A stretch of DNA of 64,000 nucleotides from Methylobacter sp. (GCF_030680395.1 NZ_JAUXVR010000025.1:124001-188000); one strand, 5' to 3'. Shown: positions 8,962 to 18,530, counted from the stretch's first letter. A program made the numbers and translations. The notes: generated by a model from the sequence alone, not told the origin.

Positions 8962-11061
8962 ATGGATTTTACTAAATTAAAAGCGGCGTTAGCGGTACTG
9001 GGCAAAGCCGAACTGGGTGCGCCATTAGTTATCGTCATGGTATTGTCGATGCTGATATTACCGTTGCCGGCATTCATACTCGATCTGCTATTTACCTTTA
9101 ATATCGCTTTCTCGTTAATCATCCTGCTGGTTGTTGTCTATACGCTTAAGCCGTTGGAATTCGCATCATTCCCAACCGTTATTCTGCTCGCAACCATATT
9201 ACGATTGGCGCTGAACGTGGCTTCGACACGTATTGTATTAATTGACGGGCATAACGGCGGCGATGCCGCCGGTAAGGTGATTGAGGCCTTCGGCGCTTTT
9301 GTTATCGGCGGTAACTTTGCCGTGGGTCTGGTGGTTTTTGCGATTTTGATCATCATTAACTTCATGGTCGTCACCAAGGGCGCCGGGCGGATTGCGGAAG
9401 TCGGGGCGAGGTTTACGCTGGATGCGATGCCGGGCAAGCAGATGGCAATTGATGCGGATTTGAATGCAGGCTTGCTGACCCAGGATGAAGCGCGTGAGCG
9501 GCGCGCCGAAGTGGCTACCGAAGCGGATTTTTACGGCTCCATGGACGGCGCGAGTAAATTTGTCAGGGGCGATGCGGTTGCCGGTATTATTATTTTATTT
9601 GTAAACATGATCGGCGGCTTGGCTATTGGGGTTCTTCAGCATGATCTGAGTTTTGCTGAAGCAGGAAAGATTTACGTATTACTGTCCATTGGTGATGGTT
9701 TAGTCGCCCAGATTCCTTCTTTATTATTGTCGACAGCTTCCGCACTGGTGGTCACCAAGGTTGGCAGCAGCGGTGAAAATATCGGGCAACAGGTCACAGC
9801 GCAGCTATTTGCAAATCCCAAAGCGTTGACGGTTACAGCGGCGGTGGTGGGCGCGCTGGGTATCATTCCCGGCATGCCGAATATGGTCTTTATTCTACTG
9901 GCTCTGGCTTTAGCCGGATCCGCCTATTTAATTGAGAAGCAGCATAAAGAAGTTGAGTTGATTGCTGCTGATTATCCGCAGGAGCTGGCTCTTAATACGC
10001 CCCCTCCCGAGGCCAAAGAGTTGGGCTGGGATGATGTTATGCCGGTTGATGTCGTCGGACTGGAAGTAGGTTACCGGCTCATTCCCTTAGTGGACAAGAA
10101 TCAGGGCGGGCAGCTTATGGTTCGCATCAAAGGCGTACGGAAAAAATTGTCTCAAGAATTGGGCTTTTTAATTCCATCGGTGCATATTCGGGATAACCTC
10201 GATTTAAGTCCAACGGTCTACAAGATTTCGCTGATGGGGGTGACCGTAGGTGAAGCTGAAATTATGCCGGATATGGAGATGGCGATTAATCCGGGCCGCG
10301 TTTTTGGTACCTTGAAAGGTAAAGAGTGCAAGGATCCTGCTTTCGGCCTGGATGCAGTATGGATCGAACCCAACCAGAAAGATCACGCACAAACTCTGGG
10401 TTATACCGTCGTTGACCCTGGAACGGTGGTGGCGACTCATCTGAGTCACCTCTTGCAGTCGCATGCCCATGAATTGTTCGGATATGAAGAGGCGCATAAG
10501 ATCCTCGATAATCTGGCTAAATCTGCTCCTAAGTTGGTCGAGGACCTGGTCCCGAAAACATTGCCGTTGGGTGTGGTGGTTAAGGTGTTGCAAAACCTGT
10601 TACAAGAGCATGTACCTATCAGGGATATGCGTACTATCGTCGAAACTTTGGCGGAGTATGGGCTCAGGAGTCAAGATCCCGACATCCTGACATCTGCGGT
10701 ACGTGCGGGTTTGGGTCGATTAATTATCCATGAAATCAGCGGCATGCAGGATGAGTTACCGGTTATTACACTGGATCATGAGTTGGAACAATTGTTGCAT
10801 AAATCTTTGCAAACGGCAGGTGAAAGCGGTGTCGGGATCGAACCAGGGCTAGCAGAACAAATGCACACATCATTACAAGAAAGTATGCAAAAAATGGAAA
10901 TGGAAGGACAGACGGCGGTGTTGCTGGTTTCTTCTTATATCCGCCCCTGGTTGTCCCGATTCGTTCGTCATTCAATTCCCGGGTTACATGTCTTGGCATA
11001 CAATGAAATACCTGCTGATCGTCAGATCAAAGTGGTTTCAACTGTCGGACGAAGAACATAG
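8962..11061 (+). CDS. flhA: Flagellar export protein FlhA
   Basis: The 699-aa protein has eight N-terminal membrane segments and the FHIPEP-family cytoplasmic loop (RIAEVGARFTLDAMPGKQMA, about residues 140-160). A large C-terminal cytoplasmic ring domain binds export substrates and chaperones. The length is typical. FlhA couples proton flow to flagellar protein export. It is followed 16 bp later by flhF, the order found in polar flagellates such as Pseudomonas and Vibrio. Confidence 0.97.
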   Translation: MDFTKLKAALAVLGKAELGAPLVIVMVLSMLILPLPAFILDLLFTFNIAFSLIILLVVVYTLKPLEFASFPTVILLATILRLALNVASTRIVLIDGHNGGDAAGKVIEAFGAFVIGGNFAVGLVVFAILIIINFMVVTKGAGRIAEVGARFTLDAMPGKQMAIDADLNAGLLTQDEARERRAEVATEADFYGSMDGASKFVRGDAVAGIIILFVNMIGGLAIGVLQHDLSFAEAGKIYVLLSIGDGLVAQIPSLLLSTASALVVTKVGSSGENIGQQVTAQLFANPKALTVTAAVVGALGIIPGMPNMVFILLALALAGSAYLIEKQHKEVELIAADYPQELALNTPPPEAKELGWDDVMPVDVVGLEVGYRLIPLVDKNQGGQLMVRIKGVRKKLSQELGFLIPSVHIRDNLDLSPTVYKISLMGVTVGEAEIMPDMEMAINPGRVFGTLKGKECKDPAFGLDAVWIEPNQKDHAQTLGYTVVDPGTVVATHLSHLLQSHAHELFGYEEAHKILDNLAKSAPKLVEDLVPKTLPLGVVVKVLQNLLQEHVPIRDMRTIVETLAEYGLRSQDPDILTSAVRAGLGRLIIHEISGMQDELPVITLDHELEQLLHKSLQTAGESGVGIEPGLAEQMHTSLQESMQKMEMEGQTAVLLVSSYIRPWLSRFVRHSIPGLHVLAYNEIPADRQIKVVSTVGRRT

Positions 11062-11077
11062 TACATGAGGCTAAGTT

Positions 11078-12589
11078 ATGAAAATTAAACGTTTTTTTGC
11101 ACCAGATATACGTCAGGCCATGCGAATGGTTAAAGAGGAATTGGGCGCAGATGCAGTCATCATGTCAAACAGATCCGTTGATGGCGGTGTTGAAATTGTC
11201 GCCGCGCGAGACTTTGATGAGCAGTTGATCCAGAGCAAGTTGCAAAAACAGGCCGCAGAACAACAGGCTTCTGAGCGTTCGCAGCGATTCCCTGCCGACA
11301 GCGAAACTTCAGGCAATCGTGAAACTAGAAAAATGGATTTGCCTGACTTTGAAGCGGAAAAAAATCGTTTGCACGTATTAAGCAGCCAGAGAAAACAAAG
11401 TGCCGATGGTTTTCTGCCTGAGCGTTCTCCAGTACGGCCGCAACAACGGTTCTCTACCGATCGCGACACTTCCGCCATCCCCGGCAGTCGCCGGAATATT
11501 GACCAATATGTCGGCTATGCAGAAAAGGTGCATCTACGCGGAAATATGGAAACAGTCACGGCAAAAGTCGCGAAGCCGGTTGCACCTGCGGTAACACAAA
11601 GGCCCAAGCCAGTAGAAAGACCCATGCAAATAGCTATTCCAGCCGAAAAGCAGAGCAGTCCGTCTGATAATTTGCTAATGGAAATGAGCAAGGAACTTAA
11701 ATCCCTAAGGTCTGCGATGGACTCCAAACTGTCCAGCGTTAGTTGGGGTGCAATGTCGCAAACCAACCCGGTCAGGGCGGATTTGCTACAGCGTTTGGCG
11801 GGAATGAGCATTTCAAGAAAATTGAGTGTTAAAATTGCTAACCGCTTTACTAATCACACTGATCCCGAACTTGTTTTTGCCCAGGCTCAAGAGTTGTTGG
11901 CTAAAGTGTTACCTGTAGCTGAGGATGACTTGCTGCAACATGGCGGCATTGTCGCTTTAGTAGGACCTACCGGCGTAGGAAAAACTACAACGATTGCCAA
12001 GTTGGCTGCCAAGTTTATTTTAAAACACGGACCAAGGCAGGTTGCCCTGATTACCACCGATAATTACCGTATTGGCGCACATGAGCAACTTAATACCTAT
12101 GGTCGGATACTTGACGTTCCCGTTCGGGTGGCATCCAGCGCCGCAGAACTGCGTAATCTTATCAATGGTTTTTCGGACAAGCGCCTTATTTTGATTGATA
12201 CTGCCGGCATGAGCCAACGTGATATGAAGTTGGTTGAGCAGATTAATACCTTGCAACAAAGCGGCATCGACATTAAATCCTATCTGGTGATGTCGGCTGC
12301 CACCGAATACAAGGCTATGAATGAAATTATCAAAGCTTTCCAGGTTTTTGAACCGCAAGCGAGTATTTTGACTAAACTTGACGAAGCAGCCACGATTGGT
12401 TCGGCAGTTTCTTCAATCATAGAGAATAACCTGCCGCTGTCCTTTATTGCCGACGGTCAGCAAGTGCCTGAAGATATGCATAGCCCTTGCGCCCGGACTT
12501 TAATCGCACAATGTGTGGCTGAGTTGGATCAGGAAAGCGATTATAACGATGTCAATAATGAGGCTTGGGCGGCGCAAGGCTATGCATAA
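11078..12589 (+). CDS. flhF: Flagellar polar placement GTPase FlhF
   Basis: The 503-aa SRP-type GTPase has an N-terminal B domain (MKIKRFFAPDIRQAMRMVKE), a long low-complexity linker and a C-terminal NG domain. The G1 loop GPTGVGKTTTIAKLA is near residues 294-306 and the G3 motif DTAGMSQRD near 375. FlhF recruits early flagellar parts to the cell pole. Its presence with FleN argues for one or few polar flagella. Its stop overlaps the proposed fleN start. Confidence 0.96.
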   Translation: MKIKRFFAPDIRQAMRMVKEELGADAVIMSNRSVDGGVEIVAARDFDEQLIQSKLQKQAAEQQASERSQRFPADSETSGNRETRKMDLPDFEAEKNRLHVLSSQRKQSADGFLPERSPVRPQQRFSTDRDTSAIPGSRRNIDQYVGYAEKVHLRGNMETVTAKVAKPVAPAVTQRPKPVERPMQIAIPAEKQSSPSDNLLMEMSKELKSLRSAMDSKLSSVSWGAMSQTNPVRADLLQRLAGMSISRKLSVKIANRFTNHTDPELVFAQAQELLAKVLPVAEDDLLQHGGIVALVGPTGVGKTTTIAKLAAKFILKHGPRQVALITTDNYRIGAHEQLNTYGRILDVPVRVASSAAELRNLINGFSDKRLILIDTAGMSQRDMKLVEQINTLQQSGIDIKSYLVMSAATEYKAMNEIIKAFQVFEPQASILTKLDEAATIGSAVSSIIENNLPLSFIADGQQVPEDMHSPCARTLIAQCVAELDQESDYNDVNNEAWAAQGYA

Positions 12590-13454
12590 GCAACCTGATC
12601 AAGCAGCGGGGATAAGAAGAATGAATAAAATAAAACCTGTTCGGGTTATCGCAGTCACCAGCGGCAAGGGTGGGGTAGGCAAAACAAACTTGTCGGTTAA
12701 CATCGGCATAGCGCTGTCACAAATGGGGCAGCGGGTGGTGTTAATGGATGCCGACATGGGATTGGCTAATGTCGATATTTTGCTAGGCGTGTACCCCAAG
12801 TTCAACCTTTCGCATGTGCTGTCAGGAGAAAAAACATTAGATGAAATCATGATTGCCGGACCGTCGGGTTTGAGGGTGATCCCCGGCGCATCCGGCATTC
12901 AGAAGATGTCTGAATTGACCACAATTGAGCAAGCGGCAGTGATCCATGCTTTTAGCGAGATCGATCAGGATATCGATGTATTGATTGTCGATACTGCGGC
13001 CGGCATATCGGCAAGCGTGGTCAATTTTGCCCGCGCCTGCCAGGAGATTATCGTTGTTGTTTGTGATGAGCCGACCTCGTTAACCGATGCTTATGCCTTT
13101 ATCAAGTTGCTTAACAGAGATTATGGGCTGTCCAATTTTCATGTGATAACCAATATGGTTCAAACCGTTCAGCAAGGTCATGCATTATTCCAGAAATTAA
13201 GTAAAGTAACGGATCGCTATCTGGATGTTACCCTGAAGTTTGCAGGCGCAGTACCGTACGACGAATATTTACGAAAATCAGTTCAAAAACAAACGCCGGT
13301 TGTTATGGGCTTTCCCAGAAGCAAGGCATCTCTCGCGCTGAAAACGATAGCCGCAAGAATTGACAGTTGGCCGCTGAAATCCCAAGCGGGCGGCTATATC
13401 GAGTTTTTTATTGAAAGAATGATCCAATACGGGTCCCAAAAGGATGTCGCATGA
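12582..13454 (+). CDS. fleN: Flagellar number regulator FleN/FlhG (MinD-like ATPase)
   Basis: This MinD/ParA-family ATPase has the deviant Walker A motif SGKGGVGKTN, an ADMGLANVDILLG switch and DTAAGIS. FleN limits flagellar number by antagonising the master regulator and FlhF. I place the start at ATG 12582, overlapping the flhF stop, with AAGG just upstream (290 aa). ATG 12621, preceded by AAGAAG, is also possible and closer to the usual family N-terminus. It overlaps fliA by four bases (ATGA). Confidence 0.94.
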   Translation: MHKQPDQAAGIRRMNKIKPVRVIAVTSGKGGVGKTNLSVNIGIALSQMGQRVVLMDADMGLANVDILLGVYPKFNLSHVLSGEKTLDEIMIAGPSGLRVIPGASGIQKMSELTTIEQAAVIHAFSEIDQDIDVLIVDTAAGISASVVNFARACQEIIVVVCDEPTSLTDAYAFIKLLNRDYGLSNFHVITNMVQTVQQGHALFQKLSKVTDRYLDVTLKFAGAVPYDEYLRKSVQKQTPVVMGFPRSKASLALKTIAARIDSWPLKSQAGGYIEFFIERMIQYGSQKDVA

Positions 13455-14179
13455 GCGGCGTGGCAATGTACACTTCGGTACAGGCTGGAGGCACCGATGA
13501 ACGTGTCATACAGCATGCCCCGTTAGTTAAGCGCATTGCCTACCACTTATTGAACAGACTGCCCGATTCCGTTCAAGTCGATGATTTGATTCAGGCAGGG
13601 ATGCTCGGCTTGCTGGAAGCTATCAAGAATTATGATTCCTCGCAGGGGGCCAGCTTTGACACCTATGCCGGTATTCGCATCCGCGGTTCCATGCTGGATG
13701 AGGTCAGGCGCAGTGACTGGACGCCTCGTTCCGTGCATAAAAAATCGCGAATGGTTTCTGACGCCATACGGACGATCGAAAATAAAACCGGGCGCGAGGC
13801 AAGAGACATCGATGTAGCTGAGCATTTAGGCATAGCTATTGACGAATATAATCACATTCTTCATGATTCAAGCAGCTGCCGCGTGTTTAGCGTCGAAGAA
13901 TTGGCGCAAGATGGAGATCATTATCTGGATGAAGCCCTGAATCATGAAGAAGGACTGGCAGACGGCTTGAGTCGTGAAGGATTTCAGCAGGCATTGGCAA
14001 ACGCCATCATGGGATTACCCGAACGCGAGCGCCTAGTTATTTCACTCTATTATGACGAAGAACTTAACTTGCGCGAAATCGGTGAAGTTTTAAACATTAG
14101 TGAATCCAGAGTCAGCCAAATCAGTACGCAGGCCGTGTTGAGATTACGCTCAAGACTATCCGAATGGACAAATGATTGA
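13451..14179 (+). CDS. fliA: Flagellar sigma factor FliA (sigma-28)
   Basis: The 242-aa sigma factor contains region 2 (LIQAGMLGLLEAIKNYD, DTYAGIRIRGSMLDEVR), region 3 and a region 4 helix-turn-helix (LNLREIGEVLNISESRVSQI). It directs transcription of late flagellar and motility genes. The ATGA overlap with fleN indicates co-expression. In Pseudomonas the next genes would be cheYZAB; here motC follows after 31 bp. Confidence 0.97.
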   Translation: MSGVAMYTSVQAGGTDERVIQHAPLVKRIAYHLLNRLPDSVQVDDLIQAGMLGLLEAIKNYDSSQGASFDTYAGIRIRGSMLDEVRRSDWTPRSVHKKSRMVSDAIRTIENKTGREARDIDVAEHLGIAIDEYNHILHDSSSCRVFSVEELAQDGDHYLDEALNHEEGLADGLSREGFQQALANAIMGLPERERLVISLYYDEELNLREIGEVLNISESRVSQISTQAVLRLRSRLSEWTND

Positions 14180-14210
14180 TGGTTTTTAGCTGGCAATCTG
14201 AAAACTAAAA

Positions 14211-14966
14211 ATGGATATTTTAAGTATTGCGGGTATTTGTATCGGTATCGGTGCGATTTTGTTGGGGATCATGCTGGATGGTGGCGACATCAACTCATTG
14301 GTCAACGTACCTGCGCTTATTATTGTGTTTGGGGGTACATTCGGGGCGACACTTTTGCAATTCCCACCGGCTACTTTTGTCAGAAGCATGAAAATGTTTT
14401 CGTGGGTGGTAATATCAAAAGAAATGAATCTTTCAGCGCAAATTGACAAGGTGATTTACTGGAGCTTGCTGGCGCGAAAAGAGGGTTTGTTAGGTCTTGA
14501 AAATGCGCTACCCAATGAAAAGGATCCCTTTATAAAAAAAGGCTTACAGTTGTTGGTTGACGGAAATGATCCTGACGCCATACGCGACATATTGGATCTG
14601 GATATGTATTCAAAGGAAAGCATGGATTTACAGGCGGCAGGATTATACGAGGCGATGGGCGGTTATGCGCCGACCATCGGTATTCTCGGTGCCGTGATGG
14701 GCTTGATTCATGTGATGCAGAACCTGACTAACCCTGAGCTTTTAGGGCAAGGAATAGCCACAGCTTTTGTCGCGACAATATATGGCGTAGGTTCAGCCAA
14801 CCTGGTTTTTTTGCCGATTGCCAATAAGTTAAAAGCTCATGTGCTTGCATTGACCCAGGCCAGAGAAATGCTGGCTGAGGGTATTATCTCTATTGCAGAA
14901 GGCGAAAACCCAAGAAATATCAAGCTGAAATTGGGCGGCTATCTGCATGGCTCATATAAAGACTAG
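14211..14966 (+). CDS. motC: Flagellar stator protein MotC (MotA/PomA family)
   Basis: The 251-aa MotA/TolQ/ExbB-family protein has four membrane segments. The cytoplasmic loop and the ALGxxP-type region (GGYAPTIGILGAVMGLIHVM) are characteristic. It resembles the MotC/PomA subgroup rather than enterobacterial MotA. It forms the ion-conducting stator with the MotD product encoded four bases downstream. Confidence 0.92.
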   Translation: MDILSIAGICIGIGAILLGIMLDGGDINSLVNVPALIIVFGGTFGATLLQFPPATFVRSMKMFSWVVISKEMNLSAQIDKVIYWSLLARKEGLLGLENALPNEKDPFIKKGLQLLVDGNDPDAIRDILDLDMYSKESMDLQAAGLYEAMGGYAPTIGILGAVMGLIHVMQNLTNPELLGQGIATAFVATIYGVGSANLVFLPIANKLKAHVLALTQAREMLAEGIISIAEGENPRNIKLKLGGYLHGSYKD

Positions 14967-14969
14967 GCT

Positions 14970-15821
14970 ATGGCGAGGCGTAGAAAAAGACGCATAGTGG
15001 AGACTAATAGTCATGATCGATGGATGGTGTCTTACGCAGATTTCATAACCTTATTACTTGCCTTTTTTGTGGTCATGTATTCGATCTCTTCGGTTAATGA
15101 AGGGAAGTACAAGACACTGGCCGATTCATTAGGCGACGCGTTTTCAAACAAAGAGCAACAGGGTAATGAGATTGACCCCGTTCCGATAGGCGCTTTGCCG
15201 ACGACTATTCAGCCTATTCCATTAGAAAATCCAGCAACGATGGAAGTTGAGGAAAGACGCGAGCTGAGTGAAGAAATATTAAAAGAACGAAAACAGTTGG
15301 GTCAAGTGTCAGACCAATTCGAACAGGTTTTAGCGCCTTTTATCAATGACAATCTGGTTTCCGTCAAGAAAAATGACTATTGGATAGAGCTGGAAATGAA
15401 CAGCGAAATGCTGTTCTTGAGTGGTGAGGCGGAATTATCCAAAAAGGCGATACCTGTACTGAAAAAGATTGTTGAAGTGATTAATCCATTGCCAAATATG
15501 ATTAATGTTGAAGGGCATACCGATAATATTCCTATCGATAACATAAAATTCAGGTCGAATTGGGATTTGTCATCCGCTCGGGCAACCAGTGTTGTGCATG
15601 AGTTTGTTAAGGAGGGTATCAATCCTCTTCGCTTGTCAGCGATCGGTTATGGAGAATTTCATCCTATTGACGATAACAAAATAGAAGCGGGGCGGTTTAA
15701 AAACAGGCGAGTGGTCCTGGTTTTAATGTCGCAGGCTTTTGCCCGCTATGGCGCTAATGATGAAGAACGCGCCAAGTTATTAAATCTGGCTCCGACAGCC
15801 GCCGCTGTTGGTCAACCATAA
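14970..15821 (+). CDS. motD: Flagellar stator protein MotD (OmpA-like)
   Basis: The 283-aa protein has one N-terminal membrane helix containing the plug/ion-binding motif WMVSYADFITLLLAFFVVMYS. The Asp in SYAD is the ion-binding residue. A C-terminal OmpA-like peptidoglycan-binding domain (INVEGHTDNIPI, RATSVVHEFVKEGI) anchors the stator to the wall. Paired with MotC, it forms the second stator type known from Pseudomonas. Confidence 0.93.
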   Translation: MARRRKRRIVETNSHDRWMVSYADFITLLLAFFVVMYSISSVNEGKYKTLADSLGDAFSNKEQQGNEIDPVPIGALPTTIQPIPLENPATMEVEERRELSEEILKERKQLGQVSDQFEQVLAPFINDNLVSVKKNDYWIELEMNSEMLFLSGEAELSKKAIPVLKKIVEVINPLPNMINVEGHTDNIPIDNIKFRSNWDLSSARATSVVHEFVKEGINPLRLSAIGYGEFHPIDDNKIEAGRFKNRRVVLVLMSQAFARYGANDEERAKLLNLAPTAAAVGQP

Positions 15822-15912
15822 TACTGATTTAATTAACATAAAATGAAATGACTGCTAATATTAAAAAACGGAATCATTACTCGCGCGCCAATATCAGTTA
15901 TAAGAGGCCGGT

Positions 15913-16071
15913 ATGTTAGAAATACAACCTTTAGCACCTTCTTTTCCAGTCGTAAAGCCCAAAAGAATTGACCGGGATGACCATCGCCCAGAGAAACAAC
16001 AACGTAGAAAAAATCAAGAAGTGGAAGAACAAGATGCTGAACCCATTCAACATATTGATGAAATTGTTTAA
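15913..16071 (+). CDS. Small charged hypothetical protein in the motility tail
   Basis: This 52-codon ORF begins MLEIQPLAPSFPVVKP and ends EPIQHIDEIV. GAGG lies just before the ATG, and the stop overlaps the next start (TAATG). The middle is strongly charged and probably disordered. I do not recognise it with certainty. Its position between the stator genes and a DUF2802 gene suggests a motility-linked small protein. Confidence 0.6.
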   Translation: MLEIQPLAPSFPVVKPKRIDRDDHRPEKQQRRKNQEVEEQDAEPIQHIDEIV

Positions 16072-16490
16072 TGACTAATCCTTTGATGGTCGTTCTTATC
16101 ATTGAGGGCGTAACTATTGTTGTTATGCTCGTGGTGCTTTTTTGGCTGGTGCGTACGCAACTGAAACTTAAACACGATTATCAGGTTCTTAATGATATTG
16201 TTCACGGCAACAGTAATGACATTGCCGGTTTGTGTTCGGCCGCTTTGACAGTCGATAGCCGGATAGCCACAGTGGATAGTCGGATAGCCGTTACCGACGG
16301 GCAAATCGATGATCTGGCGGCAAAGATTGCTGAAGTTGAGCAAAGCGACCAGTCTTCCCACCCGTACAGTGGAGATATCCGAAAAGTAAGAAGCGGGGCG
16401 AGTGTTAATGAATTAATGCAAAACTCAGGATTAAGTCATGATGAGGCCGCTTTATTGATTCGTTTACATGGTTCCAAAACAAAGTCATAA
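16071..16490 (+). CDS. DUF2802-family membrane protein
   Basis: The 139-aa protein has one N-terminal membrane helix (about residues 4-24) and a coiled coil that includes a short tandem duplication (TVDSRIA repeated). The C-terminal block EIRKVRSGASVNELMQNSG-like followed by LSHDEAALLIRLHG matches my memory of DUF2802. In Pseudomonas this family is found downstream of cheW in the motility cluster. Its retention without che genes here suggests a role not restricted to chemotaxis. The biochemical function is unknown. Confidence 0.7.
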   Translation: MTNPLMVVLIIEGVTIVVMLVVLFWLVRTQLKLKHDYQVLNDIVHGNSNDIAGLCSAALTVDSRIATVDSRIAVTDGQIDDLAAKIAEVEQSDQSSHPYSGDIRKVRSGASVNELMQNSGLSHDEAALLIRLHGSKTKS

Positions 16491-16500
16491 AACAGCAATA

Positions 16501-16543
16501 CATAAAAAAGCCCGGCTTACCCAGTAAGCCGGGCTTTTTTATG
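16501..16543. terminator. Bidirectional terminator ending the flagellar run
   Basis: A perfect 20-bp inverted repeat (16501-16520 and 16524-16543, loop CCA) has a GC core GCCCGGCTTAC flanked by A and T tracts. It lies between the DUF2802 gene and the convergent Bax-inhibitor-like gene and serves both strands. Confidence 0.9.
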
Positions 16544-16565
16544 TAGGACGCTTGTAAAAAATGAT

Positions 16566-17234
16566 TTAGTCGTCGCCGCTGAATACGCCTAATAACTGCA
16601 ACAAGCTCAGGAACAGGTTGTAGATAGACACGTATAAAGAAACAGTCGCCAAAATGTAGTTGGTTTCGCCGCCGTGAATTATTTCACTGGTTTGGAATAA
16701 GATCATGCCGGACATCAGCAGGATAAACATGGCCGACACCGCCAGCGATAAAGCCGGTATAGCGAAAAACATCGCGCCCAGACCCGCCAGGAATGCCACC
16801 AGTACGCCCACCATCAGGAAGCCGCCCATAAAGCTGAAATCTTTGCGCGTTGTTAAGGCATAGCCTGAAAGACCCAGGAATATAACGCCTGTGCCGCCTA
16901 ATGCCGTCATGATCAGTTCGTGGCCATTACTGAAGGCCTTAATGTACATCGTTAAAATAGGGCCGAGAGTTAATCCCATAAAGCCGGTCAATGCAAAAAC
17001 AAAAACCAGGCCCAAAGCGCTGTTGCTGAATTTGGTGGTTAAGAACAGCAGGCCGAAATAACCGATCAGGGTAATGATAGGGCTAAAATGCGGCAGATTC
17101 AGAGCCATTGCGGCGCCTGCTGTCATAGCGCTGAAAATCAATGTCATTGATAATAACAAATAGGTGTTTCTCAGTACTTTATTGGTTGCCAGAATATCGG
17201 CTTCCGGGCGTGAAATAGCGGTATTTAAGCTCAT
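16566..17234 (-). CDS. Bax inhibitor-1/YccA family membrane protein
   Basis: The 222-aa protein is mostly hydrophobic, with about seven membrane segments. The family signature near the C-terminus is present (EIIHGGETNYILATVSLYVSIYNLFLSLLQLLG). E. coli YccA of this family modulates the FtsH protease, and others act as calcium-leak channels. The exact role here is not known. It is a single gene, convergent to the motility tail and divergent from the hemoglobin gene. Confidence 0.9.
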   Translation of the reverse strand: MSLNTAISRPEADILATNKVLRNTYLLLSMTLIFSAMTAGAAMALNLPHFSPIITLIGYFGLLFLTTKFSNSALGLVFVFALTGFMGLTLGPILTMYIKAFSNGHELIMTALGGTGVIFLGLSGYALTTRKDFSFMGGFLMVGVLVAFLAGLGAMFFAIPALSLAVSAMFILLMSGMILFQTSEIIHGGETNYILATVSLYVSIYNLFLSLLQLLGVFSGDD

Positions 17235-17370
17235 TTTATTTGAATTCCTTAAAATAAATGGTTAACAGAAAAGATAGACCTCTAAATCTTACAAGAGTTT
17301 GGCTGTCTTGGTAAGAATATTTAGTAGAATATCAGATTATTGAAAGAATGATTTTTTATAGCACTGGATT

Positions 17371-17766
17371 ATGACAGAAAACATACAAACTACGCCTTAT
17401 GAACTGGCAGGCGGAGAGGCGACAATACTCAGTCTGGTTGAACGGTTTTATTTTTTCATGGACACTTTGCCTGAAGCCGCCGGAATTCGAGCTATGCACG
17501 CGGCGAACTTGTCGGATGCGCGCACCAAGTTGTTTAAATTTTTGTCGGGCTGGCTGGGCGGTCCCGATCTGTTTATTCAGGAATACGGGCATCCAAGGTT
17601 GCGGCAGCGGCATTTTCCCTTTGCAATTGACGAGGTTGCAAGAGATCAGTGGATGTTATGCATGAATAAAGCCCTGAATGAAATAGCCATGGACGTAAAT
17701 TTAAGGGAAAATTTACGCCAGGCATTGCAGCAGTTGGCAACCCATATGATTAATCAGGATGATTAA
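17371..17766 (+). CDS. Group II truncated hemoglobin
   Basis: The 131-aa length, the YxLAGGEATILSLVERFYFFMD start and the proximal-His segment YGHPRLRQRHFPFAI identify a group II (TrHbO-like) truncated hemoglobin. The WMLCMNKAL segment gives the conserved G8 Trp. Such proteins bind oxygen or NO and are often linked with NO detoxification or oxygen delivery. The gene stands alone, 15 bp before the YgjP-like gene. Confidence 0.92.
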   Translation: MTENIQTTPYELAGGEATILSLVERFYFFMDTLPEAAGIRAMHAANLSDARTKLFKFLSGWLGGPDLFIQEYGHPRLRQRHFPFAIDEVARDQWMLCMNKALNEIAMDVNLRENLRQALQQLATHMINQDD

Positions 17767-17780
17767 ATTTTAGCAAAAAT

Positions 17781-18530
17781 GTGTTGTCCCCAATAAAATC
17801 GAGAGCCGTCATTTCTAATCCAGCATTTTCCTACCAAATCCGGCGCAGTCAACGGGCCACGCAGATGCGAATTATCGTAACGCTCGGCAAAGTCGAAGTT
17901 GTCGCTCCACCCAGAGTCGCCGAACATAAAATCCATCAGTTTGTTCAGAGCAAGCAACAGTGGATAGTCCAAACATTGGCTAAAATTGAAGCCAAGAGCC
18001 TACATCATAAAAAATTGGCTCCGGCTGTTTACGGGCATGGCGCTGAAATTCCTTATCAGGGGGCATCGTATAAATTGGCAGTGTTACCCTCAAAATTAAA
18101 AAGAATAAAAATAGAGTTTAGCCGGGAATTTATAGTCCACATGCCTGAGGCATTGATGATTAAAGAGCACAGTGCCGAGATAAAAGAAGCGTTAATGCGC
18201 TGGATGAAAAAGGAATCGAAAAGTCAGGTAGAGCAGGTGGTAAAACAGCATGCGGAAAGAAAACAGCTGTTTCCCCAGACCATTAAAATCAAAACGCAAA
18301 AAAGCCGATGGGGCAGTTGCGGCATTCATAACGACATCAATATCAATTGGCTGCTGATCATAGCCCCTCCCGAAGTTCTGGAATACGTGGTGGTACATGA
18401 GCTTTGCCATATCAAGATCAGGAACCACTCTGCGCATTTTTGGGCTTTGGTCGCTGAACATTTGCCGGACTATCAAAGCCGAAGGCACTGGCTGAAAAAA
18501 CATGGAAGCAGTTTGATGATGGGTTTGTAG
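17781..18530 (+). CDS. YgjP-like zinc metallopeptidase (M48/DUF45)
   Basis: The 249-aa protein has the YgjP-like layout: an N-terminal beta-rich half with MRIIVTLGKVEVVAPP, and the zinc motif HELCH in VVVHELCHIKIRNHSAHFW. KSRWGSCG, conserved in the family, precedes it. A zinc-dependent hydrolase is expected but the substrate is unknown. The start is uncertain: GTG at 17781 gives this length, and no good ribosome-binding site is visible. A second, shorter family member lies at 62324-62827. Confidence 0.82.
   Translation: MLSPIKSRAVISNPAFSYQIRRSQRATQMRIIVTLGKVEVVAPPRVAEHKIHQFVQSKQQWIVQTLAKIEAKSLHHKKLAPAVYGHGAEIPYQGASYKLAVLPSKLKRIKIEFSREFIVHMPEALMIKEHSAEIKEALMRWMKKESKSQVEQVVKQHAERKQLFPQTIKIKTQKSRWGSCGIHNDININWLLIIAPPEVLEYVVVHELCHIKIRNHSAHFWALVAEHLPDYQSRRHWLKKHGSSLMMGL

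Noticed and set aside
12582-13454. Plasmid-type ParA partition gene
   Set aside because: The position between flhF and fliA and the SGKGGVGKTN start make it FleN/FlhG.
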